DNA of 52,755 bases from CAIOGI01 sp964561875 (lineage in GTDB: Bacteria; Patescibacteriota; Minisyncoccia; Phycocordibacterales; PALSA-1337): positions 1 through 52,755 of the forward strand of contig CAZLQL010000005.1 in NCBI GenBank assembly GCA_964561875.1, given 5' to 3'. A program made the translations under genes and the position numbers. The notes below the pieces were generated by a model, which was given only the letters and a program-made list of their open reading frames with translations, was not told the origin of the DNA and did no database searches. This document shows, piece after piece, positions 8,853-16,100 of this stretch. The number at the start of each line of letters is the position of its first letter. Positions within the stretch are counted from its first letter, which is position 1.

Positions 8853-8881
8853 TTGACAGATATATTTATAAATGTTAATGT
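8853..8881 (+). promoter_or_regulatory. Promoter for the 190-residue membrane protein
   Basis: TTGACA (8853-8858), 17-base spacer, TAATGT (8876-8881). The -10 is imperfect. Confidence 0.5.
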
Positions 8882-8997
8882 ATCCGAAGATAATTTGTGC
8901 GATTGTCTACTCATATGAAGTATACTTCCTACCACAAAGGAGGATAGTATCTCGTCAAATCGAGCAATGAGGTTAAAAGCACAAGGAGAACATCGAA

Positions 8998-9570
8998 ATG
9001 AATACGGTTAAAAAAATGATGAAGGCTATATGGCTTTTCATCATCCTTCCAATTCCGGTGCTGTATCTGGATACTCACGGAAGGCCATGGTTCGAGTGGA
9101 ACACATGGCTCGTTGATGGTGACACAGCCGCTAAAAGGCGGTATGCAAGTTCTGTCACACTCATGTTCAACATTTGGGTGGGTATCGTCCTCACTACGCT
9201 GGTAGCACTTCTGATACACCTCATATGCATCATGGATGCAGGTCACCATATCGATAATACAAGTATCAAAATTATCGATACTGCCATGTTTGCTCTGTGC
9301 TCAATTTGGATACTTCTACTCTCACCCAAGATCATGCTCTCATATGAAACTTGGAATTGGATGAAAGCACACAAGTTTCTGATTAGGGTTTATAAATCTG
9401 AAAACAGAGATGAGAAAAAGATTGAAGGACTTGTTAAGGACTTCCTTGCCACCGAGCTCAAGCTTGCAAGTGAAAAAGATGAGTACAAGGTATTCAATCA
9501 CCTCGAGGATGTGATGAGATCTCTCGATGCATGGAAAGGTAGGAGGAAGGATTTAGTGGAAATCGAATAA
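8998..9570 (+). CDS. Three-helix membrane protein with cytoplasmic tail, unknown
   Basis: A 190-residue protein with hydrophobic segments at about 12-30 (WLFIILPIPVLYL), 55-80 (WVGIVLTTLVALLIHLICIM) and 93-112 (AMFALCSIWILLLSP), then a charged soluble tail of about 75 residues. AAGGAGA nine bases upstream supports the start. It is an isolated unit with promoter and perfect terminator, converging on the pentose-phosphate operon, and is more GC-rich than its neighbours. No family recognised. The antisense open frame at 8929-9249 is rejected. Confidence 0.75.
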   Translation: MNTVKKMMKAIWLFIILPIPVLYLDTHGRPWFEWNTWLVDGDTAAKRRYASSVTLMFNIWVGIVLTTLVALLIHLICIMDAGHHIDNTSIKIIDTAMFALCSIWILLLSPKIMLSYETWNWMKAHKFLIRVYKSENRDEKKIEGLVKDFLATELKLASEKDEYKVFNHLEDVMRSLDAWKGRRKDLVEIE

Positions 9571-9587
9571 CCACTCTCACTTTCACT

Positions 9588-9617
9588 GGCCGGCAACAAC
9601 TGTTGCCGGCCTTTTTT
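9588..9617 (+). terminator. Strong terminator of the 190-residue membrane protein gene
   Basis: A perfect 11-base-pair stem (9588-9598 with 9601-9611, GGCCGGCAACA/TGTTGCCGGCC) and TTTTTT. Confidence 0.92.
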
Positions 9618-9626
9618 GTACAAATA

Positions 9627-10628
9627 TTACCTTTTACGTAATAGTACTTTTTTAACAGCTTCTTTTATATCTTTTTCACCCATACCATAGTATTCAATCA
9701 GTTCATCTGGAGTTCCTGATTGACCAAACTGATCTTTTACACCTATAAACTCTATTGGTACTGGATAGTGTCTTGAAATACATTCAGAAACAGCAGAACC
9801 CATACCACCGGATATTTGATGTTCTTCAACAGTGACTATTGCACCCGCCTCTTGTGCTAGTTTCCATACAGATTCTTCATCAAGTGGTTTTATAGTAGAA
9901 AGATTTAATACTTTCACTTTTAAACCTTCATCTTCAAGATCTTTAGCAACCAAAAGCGCTTTATGCAACAAAGCTCCTGTCGCTATTATTCCAACTTCTG
10001 CTTTTTCATTTTTCTTTGGTGTAAACACGAGTTGAGCTTTTCCAATTTCAAATGGCGAATCATCAGTAGTAATAACTGGTGTCTTTTCCCTAGCTAGACG
10101 TATATATGTTGGATCTTTTGTCTTTGAACAAGCGATGGTTGCCTTTTTTGCTTCTATGGCATCGCAAGGAGATATAACAACCATTCTTGGTATCACTCTA
10201 GTGATTGCAATATCTTCTATTGCTTGATGTGTACCACCATCTGGACCAACAGATATTCCTGCATGTGAACCAGCAATCTTTACAGGTCTATCGTTATAAC
10301 AAATAGTTGTTCTAATTTGTTCCCAGTTTCTTCCTGGAGAAAACATAGCGTATGAAGTAATAAATGGAATCTTACCCATAGCAGACATACCGGAAGCAAC
10401 ACTTGCAAGATTTTGCTCAGCTATACCTATCTCTACAAATCTGTCTGGATATTTATTTTTAAATAAATTCATTACTGTAGAATCTGTAAGGTCAGCACAT
10501 AGTCCAACTACATTTTTATTTATATCAGCAGATATTACCAAACCATCACCGAAACCTTTTCGTATAGGAAGTTGCTCTATATCTTTATCAAATATTTTTA
10601 TATTTAATTTTTGATTTGGATTTATCAT
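9627..10628 (-). CDS. Transketolase, C-terminal subunit
   Basis: Second half of a split transketolase (pyrimidine-binding and C-terminal domains), 333 residues. It should pair with the N-terminal subunit encoded just upstream to move two-carbon units between sugar phosphates using thiamine diphosphate. Visible are the pyrimidine-domain motif RFVEIGIAEQNLASVASGMSA (family Glu contacting the cofactor), the MFSPGRNWEQIRT segment, and a C-terminal fold with VTVEEHQISGGMGSAVSE. One base separates it from the N-terminal subunit gene, so the two are co-translated. It is the last gene of the rpiB-rpe-tkt operon. Confidence 0.94.
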   Translation of the reverse strand: MINPNQKLNIKIFDKDIEQLPIRKGFGDGLVISADINKNVVGLCADLTDSTVMNLFKNKYPDRFVEIGIAEQNLASVASGMSAMGKIPFITSYAMFSPGRNWEQIRTTICYNDRPVKIAGSHAGISVGPDGGTHQAIEDIAITRVIPRMVVISPCDAIEAKKATIACSKTKDPTYIRLAREKTPVITTDDSPFEIGKAQLVFTPKKNEKAEVGIIATGALLHKALLVAKDLEDEGLKVKVLNLSTIKPLDEESVWKLAQEAGAIVTVEEHQISGGMGSAVSECISRHYPVPIEFIGVKDQFGQSGTPDELIEYYGMGEKDIKEAVKKVLLRKR

Positions 10629-10629
10629 A

Positions 10630-11487
10630 TTATTTATTCATACCTAAAGCATTTTTTGCTTGTGATATCTCTATATCTGTTGTTGGTGGTTTTCCATGCC
10701 ATTCAAACATTCTTTCGTACTCTGGAATTCCTTTTGAAGCTATCGTATTTGCAATTATTACTGAGGGCTTATCAAAAACTGACATTGCTTGTGTCCAAGC
10801 TTCATCTATTGCTCTGAAATTGTGACCATCTACCTCTTGTACATGCCAGTTAAATGATCTCCATTTATCAGAAAGTGGATTTAGTGGCATAATATCTTCT
10901 GTAAAACCGTCGATCTGAATATTGTTTCTATCAATAAAAACAGTTAGATTTTGTAATCTTTCTTTTCCTGCAAGCATAGCAGATTCCCATATTTGTCCAC
11001 AATCAAGCTCTCCATCACCTGTTAGACAAACGAATTGTTTATCAGATGTTCTACCAAAATCTATTCTATCAGCAATAGCCATACCCACAGCCTGTGAGAG
11101 TCCTGAACCAAGTGGTCCTGATGATGTTTCGATTCCTGGTAACCATTCACGGTGAGGGTGTCCTTGTAGTCTTGTGCCGAATTTTCTAAGAGTTTTTAAT
11201 TCTGAAACTGGAAAATATCCTGCATGAGCCATACTAGAATATAAAACTGGACAGATATGACCATTTGAAAGTATCAATCTATCTCTGTATGGCCATTCAG
11301 GTTTCTTCGGATCATGATTTAATGCGTGGAAATACAAATAAGAAAATATATCTGCCATATCAAGAGGTCCGGCAGTGTGTCCTGATTTGGCTTCAATAAG
11401 CATATCTATTATAGACCTTCGAATATCTAGGGCTTTTGTTGATAAAAAATTTATTTTATCATCTGTTAAAGGAACAGAATTTCTCAT
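10630..11487 (-). CDS. Transketolase, N-terminal subunit
   Basis: Thiamine-diphosphate-binding half of a split transketolase, 285 residues. The cofactor/Mg motif GDGELDCGQIWESAMLAG...NLTVFIDRNN is clear, as are SGHTAGPLDMADIFSYLYF and ETSSGPLGSGLSQAVGMA. It works with the adjacent C-terminal subunit. With rpiB and rpe upstream it completes most of the non-oxidative pentose-phosphate path; no transaldolase is in the window. Confidence 0.95.
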   Translation of the reverse strand: MRNSVPLTDDKINFLSTKALDIRRSIIDMLIEAKSGHTAGPLDMADIFSYLYFHALNHDPKKPEWPYRDRLILSNGHICPVLYSSMAHAGYFPVSELKTLRKFGTRLQGHPHREWLPGIETSSGPLGSGLSQAVGMAIADRIDFGRTSDKQFVCLTGDGELDCGQIWESAMLAGKERLQNLTVFIDRNNIQIDGFTEDIMPLNPLSDKWRSFNWHVQEVDGHNFRAIDEAWTQAMSVFDKPSVIIANTIASKGIPEYERMFEWHGKPPTTDIEISQAKNALGMNK

Positions 11488-11502
11488 ACAAACATTATAT
11501 CA

Positions 11503-12168
11503 CTATATGCGTTCAAGTCTCTTATATGTATCCACAATATCGTCACTATTAAATAGAGCTGAACCGATTACAAGTCTATCTGCACCGGCATGACTTATAG
11601 TTCCTGCATTTGTAGTATTTACACCACCATCGACTTGTACCAAGAGGTCTGGGAATCTTTCTTTTACTTCTTTTATTTTCAAAAAGATATCCTGATTTAA
11701 ATGCTGACCTTGATAGCCAATTTTATCTATACCCATAATCTGTACATATAGAAGGTATTTACTATATTTTTCTATTTTATCTATAGGTGTATTTATCTTT
11801 ATAGCCAACCCTCTATCTACCAGACCACTAAGAGAAGCAAAGCTATCAGACAAATCTATACTAGACTCAGCATGCAAAACTATTCTAGATGCGCCTAGTT
11901 GAACCCATTTTCTTACATAGTCAGGATCAGGATTCTTTACCATTAAATCAAATTCAAAATCTACACTATCCCAACCAGGCATTCCCTCCTCCTCTTTTAA
12001 AATAGCTTCGAAATGACTATCGCTTTTACCATAAGGCCATGTAGTAGTCGGTACAAACAATCCGTCACATACGTCTATCTGAACAGTTTGAGTTAGATTG
12101 ACAACTTTTTCAATCTTATCCTTTATATGTGAAAAATTTTTCTCAAGTATACCTGGTACAATTTCCAT
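11503..12168 (-). CDS. rpe: Ribulose-phosphate 3-epimerase
   Basis: TIM-barrel enzyme interconverting ribulose-5-phosphate and xylulose-5-phosphate, 221 residues. The family blocks are recognisable but divergent: VQIDVCDGLFVPT (DVMDG-type metal site), FDLMVKNPD, IVLHAESS, and the C-terminal phosphate site VQVDGGVNTTNAGTISHAGADRLVIGSALF. It is four bases after rpiB and 15 bases before the transketolase N-subunit. Confidence 0.92.
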   Translation of the reverse strand: MEIVPGILEKNFSHIKDKIEKVVNLTQTVQIDVCDGLFVPTTTWPYGKSDSHFEAILKEEEGMPGWDSVDFEFDLMVKNPDPDYVRKWVQLGASRIVLHAESSIDLSDSFASLSGLVDRGLAIKINTPIDKIEKYSKYLLYVQIMGIDKIGYQGQHLNQDIFLKIKEVKERFPDLLVQVDGGVNTTNAGTISHAGADRLVIGSALFNSDDIVDTYKRLERI

Positions 12169-12172
12169 TTTA

Positions 12173-12622
12173 TTAGGCGATATTATCTAGCATTTCATTT
12201 CTTCTTATATGTCTTTCATCATTGCTAAATGATGTTTTTATAAATGTAGTCACAGCATTTATAGATTCTTCCACGTCAACAAATCCTGCACCTATAGATA
12301 GTACATTCGCATTGTTGTGTTCTCTACCCAATTTAACAATTTCAAGATTTTTACCATGATAAACGATAGCCCTAACTCCTGGGAGCCTATTACAGATAAT
12401 AGCCTCACCATTTCCGCTTTTACCAAATACTATTCCTTTTATATTTTCTGGATCTTCTACGACACGCATAGCAAGAGGAAGTATTATCTCAGGATAATCA
12501 TCTTCTTTATCTAAACTATAAGCACCCAAATCTTCTACATCAAAAGCCTCAGTTTCTAAATATTTTAAAATTTCATTTTTTAATTCAAAACCAGCATGAT
12601 CAGAAGCAAGTAATATTTTCAT
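12173..12622 (-). CDS. rpiB: Ribose-5-phosphate isomerase B
   Basis: RpiB/LacAB-family sugar-phosphate isomerase, 149 residues, converting ribose-5-phosphate and ribulose-5-phosphate. The ASDHAGFELK start is typical. The active-site loop reads FGKSGNGEAI with Glu73 where the E. coli type has Cys, resembling the mycobacterial RpiB subtype that uses Glu as base. It is the first gene of the pentose-phosphate operon. An extended -10 box (TGATATAAT) six bases before the ATG indicates a leaderless message for the whole operon. Confidence 0.93.
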   Translation of the reverse strand: MKILLASDHAGFELKNEILKYLETEAFDVEDLGAYSLDKEDDYPEIILPLAMRVVEDPENIKGIVFGKSGNGEAIICNRLPGVRAIVYHGKNLEIVKLGREHNNANVLSIGAGFVDVEESINAVTTFIKTSFSNDERHIRRNEMLDNIA

Positions 12623-12628
12623 GATTAA

Positions 12629-12637
12629 ATTATATCA
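12629..12637 (-). promoter_or_regulatory. Extended -10 promoter of the pentose-phosphate operon
   Basis: TGATATAAT on the minus strand, then six bases, then the rpiB ATG, so +1 should fall on the A of the start codon. Confidence 0.6.
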
Positions 12638-12666
12638 TATACATAAATATCCGGATAAATATAAAA

Positions 12667-13026
12667 CTATATACTTTTAGCTATTTTATTTTCTTCCAAA
12701 ACCCCTACTCTTTTCTCTAAGTTATTGAATTGTTTCTTTTCTACGTAGTTTGGTATTGTATTCTTTATCTCTTTTACATCTATCTCCAAATTAGACAAGC
12801 TATATTCTACTCTTACCAGTCTTCCATCAATTTTAACCACCTTATTGTCTAGTGACTCAACTTTGTCGCTTAATGATTTTACTTGATCCATAACTACTCC
12901 GAGATCTTCAGTAAAACCCACCCTCAAATCTCTCATATATTGCCTTATTTCACTACCAAAATCAGCAAATCTTTTATCGAGAGTATTATCTAGATATTCT
13001 TTTGTAATATAATCATTTTTATTCAC
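12667..13026 (-). CDS. Coiled-coil protein of unknown function
   Basis: A 119-residue hydrophilic protein with heptad patterning from about residue 40 to 115 (VKSLSDKVESLDNKVVKID, then LEKRVGVLEENK). There is no signal or membrane segment. Such short coiled-coil proteins are common in CPR genomes. It lies upstream of the rpiB operon on the same strand but about 45 bases away, with the rpiB promoter in between. Confidence 0.75.
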   Translation of the reverse strand: MNKNDYITKEYLDNTLDKRFADFGSEIRQYMRDLRVGFTEDLGVVMDQVKSLSDKVESLDNKVVKIDGRLVRVEYSLSNLEIDVKEIKNTIPNYVEKKQFNNLEKRVGVLEENKIAKSI

Positions 13027-13111
13027 ACTATTATTCTACCCCGCATGTACATATAAACAATAGCAAATAATACAAAAATTTTATCAAAATTTTATTTTAT
13101 GTGTATAAGTT

Positions 13112-13366
13112 TTAAATAAGCTGTATATAGTATAAAGATAAAGAAAATATAATTAGCAAACCTCCCTCTATTTTTCTTATTATTAAATCTCTTTTTGTCT
13201 GTGGATAGTTGTAACTTGAGTCTTTATTAAATATTAGAACAATTCCCAATACCAAACATACGATAAGAAAAGTTATGAGGAATGGTGTAGATACTATCTC
13301 TGACTTTATTGAATAAATAGAACCTAATAAAAATAATAGCTTTAGTATTATTTCAAATATTCTCAT
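13112..13366 (-). CDS. Small membrane protein, unknown
   Basis: An 84-residue protein with three likely helices: IFEIILKLLFLLGSIYSI at the N-terminus, FLITFLIVCLVLGIVLIF in the middle, and GGLLIIFSLSLYYIQLI at the end. No family recognised. Confidence 0.6.
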   Translation of the reverse strand: MRIFEIILKLLFLLGSIYSIKSEIVSTPFLITFLIVCLVLGIVLIFNKDSSYNYPQTKRDLIIRKIEGGLLIIFSLSLYYIQLI

Positions 13367-13410
13367 GTATATATTTTAGCACTAACACAGCTTTATTTCA
13401 TATAACACAC

Positions 13411-13440
13411 TTGACTATAGGCTCAATTATATGATATATA
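13411..13440 (+). promoter_or_regulatory. Possible promoter for the zinc-ribbon protein gene
   Basis: TTGACT (13411-13416), 18-base spacer, TATATA (13435-13440). Confidence 0.4.
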
Positions 13441-13468
13441 GTTGCCAGACTGTATTACGTATTCTTGT

Positions 13469-13936
13469 ATGAAAAAGCAACAAAATAATCCTTCTAAAAA
13501 AAGAAGGGCTACGAATGGCCACAACCCGATTATCGAGGTCCCCCACAGAAAAGCTGGGGGGATAGCGAAAAATCCCAAAAGGAGGCAATTGGAAGTCCAT
13601 GAACAGAAAAGTATGGAGCAATTGAATGAAGCGGTCGAGAGACTGCGCAGGCAACTCATGCTGAATCGTAGAAACCGTGCTGGATATACAGCTGTGATTG
13701 GTCAGGTTATCACACCTGAAATCGTGATCATTTTGCGGAATGCAGTAAAGGTATTCCCGAATGAAGTTGCGGACAAGACCTCGAAGGAATTTTCAACGTT
13801 TGTTCGACGTATGGCAGTTACCTGTCACAAATGTCGATGTGTGATTCCAGATGATGACGAGCATAAATTGGCTGATTATCCTTTCTGTCCAGATTGTAAG
13901 GTGAATACATATATTAAAGCACTGGAACGCGACTGA
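13469..13936 (+). CDS. Basic protein with C-terminal zinc ribbon, unknown
   Basis: A 155-residue protein. The first 40 residues are very basic (MKKQQNNPSKKRRA...); a helical middle follows (about 45-70), and near the C-terminus CHKCRCVIP...YPFCPDC gives a four-cysteine zinc ribbon. The basic arm and zinc ribbon suggest nucleic-acid binding (inference). The frame is open upstream to a TTG at 13442, but the ATG at 13469 is preferred; no clear ribosome site is seen. It is GC-richer than its neighbours and has its own terminator. Confidence 0.7.
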   Translation: MKKQQNNPSKKRRATNGHNPIIEVPHRKAGGIAKNPKRRQLEVHEQKSMEQLNEAVERLRRQLMLNRRNRAGYTAVIGQVITPEIVIILRNAVKVFPNEVADKTSKEFSTFVRRMAVTCHKCRCVIPDDDEHKLADYPFCPDCKVNTYIKALERD

Positions 13937-13960
13937 GGTTAAATACAGATTTTGTTTTTG

Positions 13961-13992
13961 AAAATGCCACTCTTTGGGTGGCATTTTTTGTT
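13961..13992 (+). terminator. Terminator of the zinc-ribbon protein gene
   Basis: AAAATGCCAC/GTGGCATTTT stem (13961-13970 with 13978-13987), ending in a T run. Confidence 0.88.
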
Positions 13993-14014
13993 TCCAATTA
14001 TGATAAAAAATTAG

Positions 14015-14302
14015 TTAAAATGAAATATTGACACCAAACATTTTTAAAATCCAAGGGATAAGTATCCATAAACTAATTAAATATATTGAAAGACCTAAAA
14101 CCAAGGTTGAACTTCTCCAAGTAAATTCTTTATTTCCTAAAAATTTATATGCCAAAAACTTTGTCACTACTTCTACCCACCATATATGTGGCAACCAAAA
14201 TATATACATCAGATCAATATTTCCAACTGAAATCATATATAGAATACCAAGTACAACCAAAATACTAGATATTGCTAATTGAATTTTTTCACTTAGTTTC
14301 AT
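14015..14302 (-). CDS. Three-helix membrane protein, unknown
   Basis: A 95-residue protein with hydrophobic segments at about 9-27 (LAISSILVVLGILYMISV), 31-55 and 67-90 (TLVLGLSIYLISLWILIPWIL). Part of a cluster of small membrane genes downstream of gap. No family recognised. Confidence 0.6.
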   Translation of the reverse strand: MKLSEKIQLAISSILVVLGILYMISVGNIDLMYIFWLPHIWWVEVVTKFLAYKFLGNKEFTWRSSTLVLGLSIYLISLWILIPWILKMFGVNISF

Positions 14303-14326
14303 GTTTTATTATGAGCAATTATTAAC

Positions 14327-14433
14327 CTAAAATGTGGGAACTATAACCATAAATACCCAGTAAGCAAATGCTAGGCCTAATATAGCTATTAATGTCCAAC
14401 TAATTATCGAATATATTTTTTATCATCATTCAT
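14327..14433 (-). pseudogene. Possible frameshifted single-helix micro-protein
   Basis: From ATG at 14433 the frame reads MNDDKKYIR and stops. Adding one base to the six-A run (T run at 14416-14421 on the plus strand) gives an open frame ending ISWTLIAILGLAFAYWVFM..., a convincing transmembrane helix, with its stop at 14327. This may be a decayed gene, a sequencing error in a homopolymer, or chance. Confidence 0.35.
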
Positions 14434-14457
14434 AGTTTTATTTATAAACCTATAAAT

Positions 14458-14652
14458 TTATTTAATATTTCTTTTTTCAACTGATCGTCCAATTAAATAT
14501 GTAAAAGTAGTCACAACAACTACTATAACTGGTAACATCAGTATTGCACCAAGTCCTTCAGCTGGATCATGATATATACCAAACGCAAAGTAATACGCAA
14601 TAAATAGGGATAGTGCGAACCCAATATAACCAAAAATTCTTCTCGTTGGCAT
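14458..14652 (-). CDS. Two-helix small membrane protein, unknown
   Basis: A 64-residue protein (MPTRRIFGYIGFALSLFIAYY) with two hydrophobic helices at about 7-25 and 33-54 and a charged end (GRSVEKRNIK). No family recognised. Confidence 0.55.
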   Translation of the reverse strand: MPTRRIFGYIGFALSLFIAYYFAFGIYHDPAEGLGAILMLPVIVVVVTTFTYLIGRSVEKRNIK

Positions 14653-14684
14653 AAAAATTATTTTTATAGCAATTAAATATTAAT

Positions 14685-14714
14685 CTTAATAAGATTCTAT
14701 CACAATTTTAGAAA
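14685..14714. repeat. Short direct repeat, copy 1 (copy 2 at 15622-15654)
   Basis: CTTAATAAG, a short variable spacer, then an exact 17-base block (14698-14714) that recurs at 15638-15654 next to the gap-tail relic. On the minus strand it can also be read as TTGTGA-17-TAATAT, a possible promoter for the 64-residue gene. Confidence 0.5.
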
Positions 14715-14716
14715 TA

Positions 14717-15124
14717 TTAATGTCCAACAAGAGGTGCCCAATATGGCGAAGTACCGAAAATCAATATAATTAAGCTAATAATAAACGCTAATATAATTAT
14801 AAGTGTAGCAACCGGCTTACCTGAACTTATTTCCATTCTCGGATCTTTTATTATTTTATACCAAACCCAAGCACACAATAAAAGAATGATCATAGATGAT
14901 ACTAGCAACACAGTCTTGTGTATTGCTACATCAAAATCCCAACAAACTTCATTTCCTAAAAATATACAGATTGGAAAAAACGTAAATATTCCAGTACAAA
15001 CTGTAAGTATATAGTATCCGACATACTGGATTATTCCAGGGTGTCTACGGAGAATATAATTGAAGAGCACAACCCTAATAATAAAAAAGATAATCGTGAC
15101 TATTGTAAGAAAAATAATAAACAT
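14717..15124 (-). CDS. Four-helix membrane protein, unknown
   Basis: A 135-residue protein with four hydrophobic segments: FIIFLTIVTIIFFIIRVVLF at the start, YYILTVCTGIFTFFPICIFL, VLLVSSMIILLLCAWVWY, and LIIILAFIISLIILIFG near the end. The frame is open to a GTG at 15145, but that lies inside the gap-tail relic, so the ATG at 15124, five bases after the relic's stop, is preferred. No family recognised. Confidence 0.6.
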   Translation of the reverse strand: MFIIFLTIVTIIFFIIRVVLFNYILRRHPGIIQYVGYYILTVCTGIFTFFPICIFLGNEVCWDFDVAIHKTVLLVSSMIILLLCAWVWYKIIKDPRMEISSGKPVATLIIILAFIISLIILIFGTSPYWAPLVGH

Positions 15125-15129
15125 AAATT

Positions 15130-15212
15130 TTAAATTAGCTCCCACACCTCAATCACATGTCTCACTAACTTATTATACCCCATTTCATTATCATACCAAC
15201 CAACTACTTTCT
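15130..15212 (-). pseudogene. Relic of the 3' end of gap (copy C)
   Basis: The minus strand reads EKVVGWYDNEMGYNKLVRHV, then IEVWELI and a stop. This is the C-terminal tail of glyceraldehyde-3-phosphate dehydrogenase with no gap gene in front. A 28-base block (15174-15201) is identical to 16146-16173 in the real gap gene, while the following part matches relic B better, so it is a mosaic. The MazG-like gene's stop codon overlaps its upstream edge. Confidence 0.85.
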
Positions 15213-15536
15213 CTCGAGAATTTTCTTTTTATCAGCATCGCGCATCCTATTCCAAGCATCATCAAGAGAAATATTTAGATCGTAAGCAATAAATAATGTC
15301 TCAGCAAATATATCTGCCAACTCATCTGCCAAATCAATTCTTAACTCATCTACTGTTTTTCCCTTCCTATATCTTGCCCCTTCTAATTGCAAAAGAATTT
15401 TAGAAAGACAACCTAATTGATACATAAGGTCTCTCGCTACAATTGAAGAATTCCACGGGGTTGTACCAATCTTCTCATAAGACTTATAGACATCAACAAT
15501 TTCCTTTGTATATTGCTTTAAAGTTTTTTCTTTCAT
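15204..15536 (-). CDS. MazG-like nucleotide pyrophosphohydrolase
   Basis: A 110-residue all-alpha NTP-PPase-like protein, expected to cleave (d)NTPs to monophosphate and pyrophosphate with Mg. The family acidic helix is seen as LADELADIFAETLFIA, preceded by YQLGCLSKILLQLEG and followed by NISLDDAWNRM. It starts with AAGG five bases before the ATG; that site overlaps the stop codon of gap-tail relic B. It is bracketed by gap-tail relics on both sides, so it probably arrived with them. Substrate cannot be told. Confidence 0.72.
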   Translation of the reverse strand: MKEKTLKQYTKEIVDVYKSYEKIGTTPWNSSIVARDLMYQLGCLSKILLQLEGARYRKGKTVDELRIDLADELADIFAETLFIAYDLNISLDDAWNRMRDADKKKILERK

Positions 15537-15543
15537 ACTTACC

Positions 15544-15633
15544 TTAAATTAACCTCCCCGCCTCGATCACATGTCTCACCAGCGTATGTGTATAACATAG
15601 TTCATTGTCGTACCACGTAAGCTTAATAAGCAT
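15544..15633 (-). pseudogene. Relic of the 3' end of gap (copy B)
   Basis: The minus strand reads MLIKLTWYDNELCYTHTLVR, then HVIEAGRLI and a stop. This is nearly the same protein tail as the intact gap (WYDNEMGYTHTLVRHVIAAGRLI) but with a clearly different DNA sequence, so it came from a different gap allele. It starts with an ATG directly after TGATAAAAT, so a 29-residue peptide could still be made. Confidence 0.85.
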
Positions 15634-15669
15634 ATTTTATCACAATTTTAGAAAAAACCTACCCGCGCT

Positions 15670-15709
15670 CACCTCTTGAAAATCCGATGATTCAGATACT
15701 CAAGAGGTG
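15670..15709. repeat. Ten-base-pair inverted repeat in a gene-free stretch
   Basis: CACCTCTTGA (15670-15679) and TCAAGAGGTG (15700-15709) are perfect complements with a 20-base loop containing a smaller ATC/GAT hairpin. It lies between relic B and the promoter at 15803. The rest of 15634-15802 shows nothing else I can recognise. It could be a small structured RNA or an element end. Confidence 0.5.
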
Positions 15710-15802
15710 GCGTGTTGGTGTTCTTATTTCACTGTCAAAGTACGAATGAATAATATTCTGAAGTTTGATATATAGCAAGCAATGAGGCCGTATTTCATAA
15801 AC

Positions 15803-15832
15803 TTGACAATATGGCTATATAAGTGCTACAAT
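15803..15832 (+). promoter_or_regulatory. Promoter for the 58-residue membrane protein
   Basis: TTGACA (15803-15808), 18-base spacer, TACAAT (15827-15832). Confidence 0.65.
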
Positions 15833-15866
15833 ACCATTTAGGGACATTGATTTTATAAACTGGCTC

Positions 15867-16043
15867 GTGAAAGGAAGCCTTGGTGGTCTAAACAAAACAC
15901 CTAAAATTCTAACCATGGGATTGTTCATACTTCTCGGTGTCGGTGTAGCAGTTATGATTTATGAAATGGTGCGGATGGCTGTTACTGATGATTACAGCCA
16001 CAGCATCGGTCATAATTACCATCACTCGCGTCGTCGTCACTAA
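15867..16043 (+). CDS. Small single-helix membrane protein with His/Arg-rich tail
   Basis: Read from GTG at 15867 this gives 58 residues: a short basic N-terminus, one helix (MGLFILLGVGVAVMIYEMV) and a tail ending HNYHHSRRRH. No ribosome site precedes the GTG; the frame is open further upstream to just after the predicted transcription start, and an ATG at 15915 is an alternative, so the start is uncertain. A consensus promoter and UUCG-loop terminator support a real gene. It converges on gap. No family recognised; the His-rich tail might bind metal. Confidence 0.5.
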   Translation: MKGSLGGLNKTPKILTMGLFILLGVGVAVMIYEMVRMAVTDDYSHSIGHNYHHSRRRH

Positions 16044-16063
16044 GAGTCTTCAGACTCGATCTG

Positions 16064-16100
16064 CCGCACGTGTCTTCGGACCTCTGTGCGGTTTATTTTT
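16064..16100 (+). terminator. UUCG-loop terminator of the 58-residue gene
   Basis: CCGCAC/GTGCGG outer stem (16064-16069 with 16086-16091), inner GTC-TTCG-GAC, then a T-rich tract that runs into the end of gap. Confidence 0.8.
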
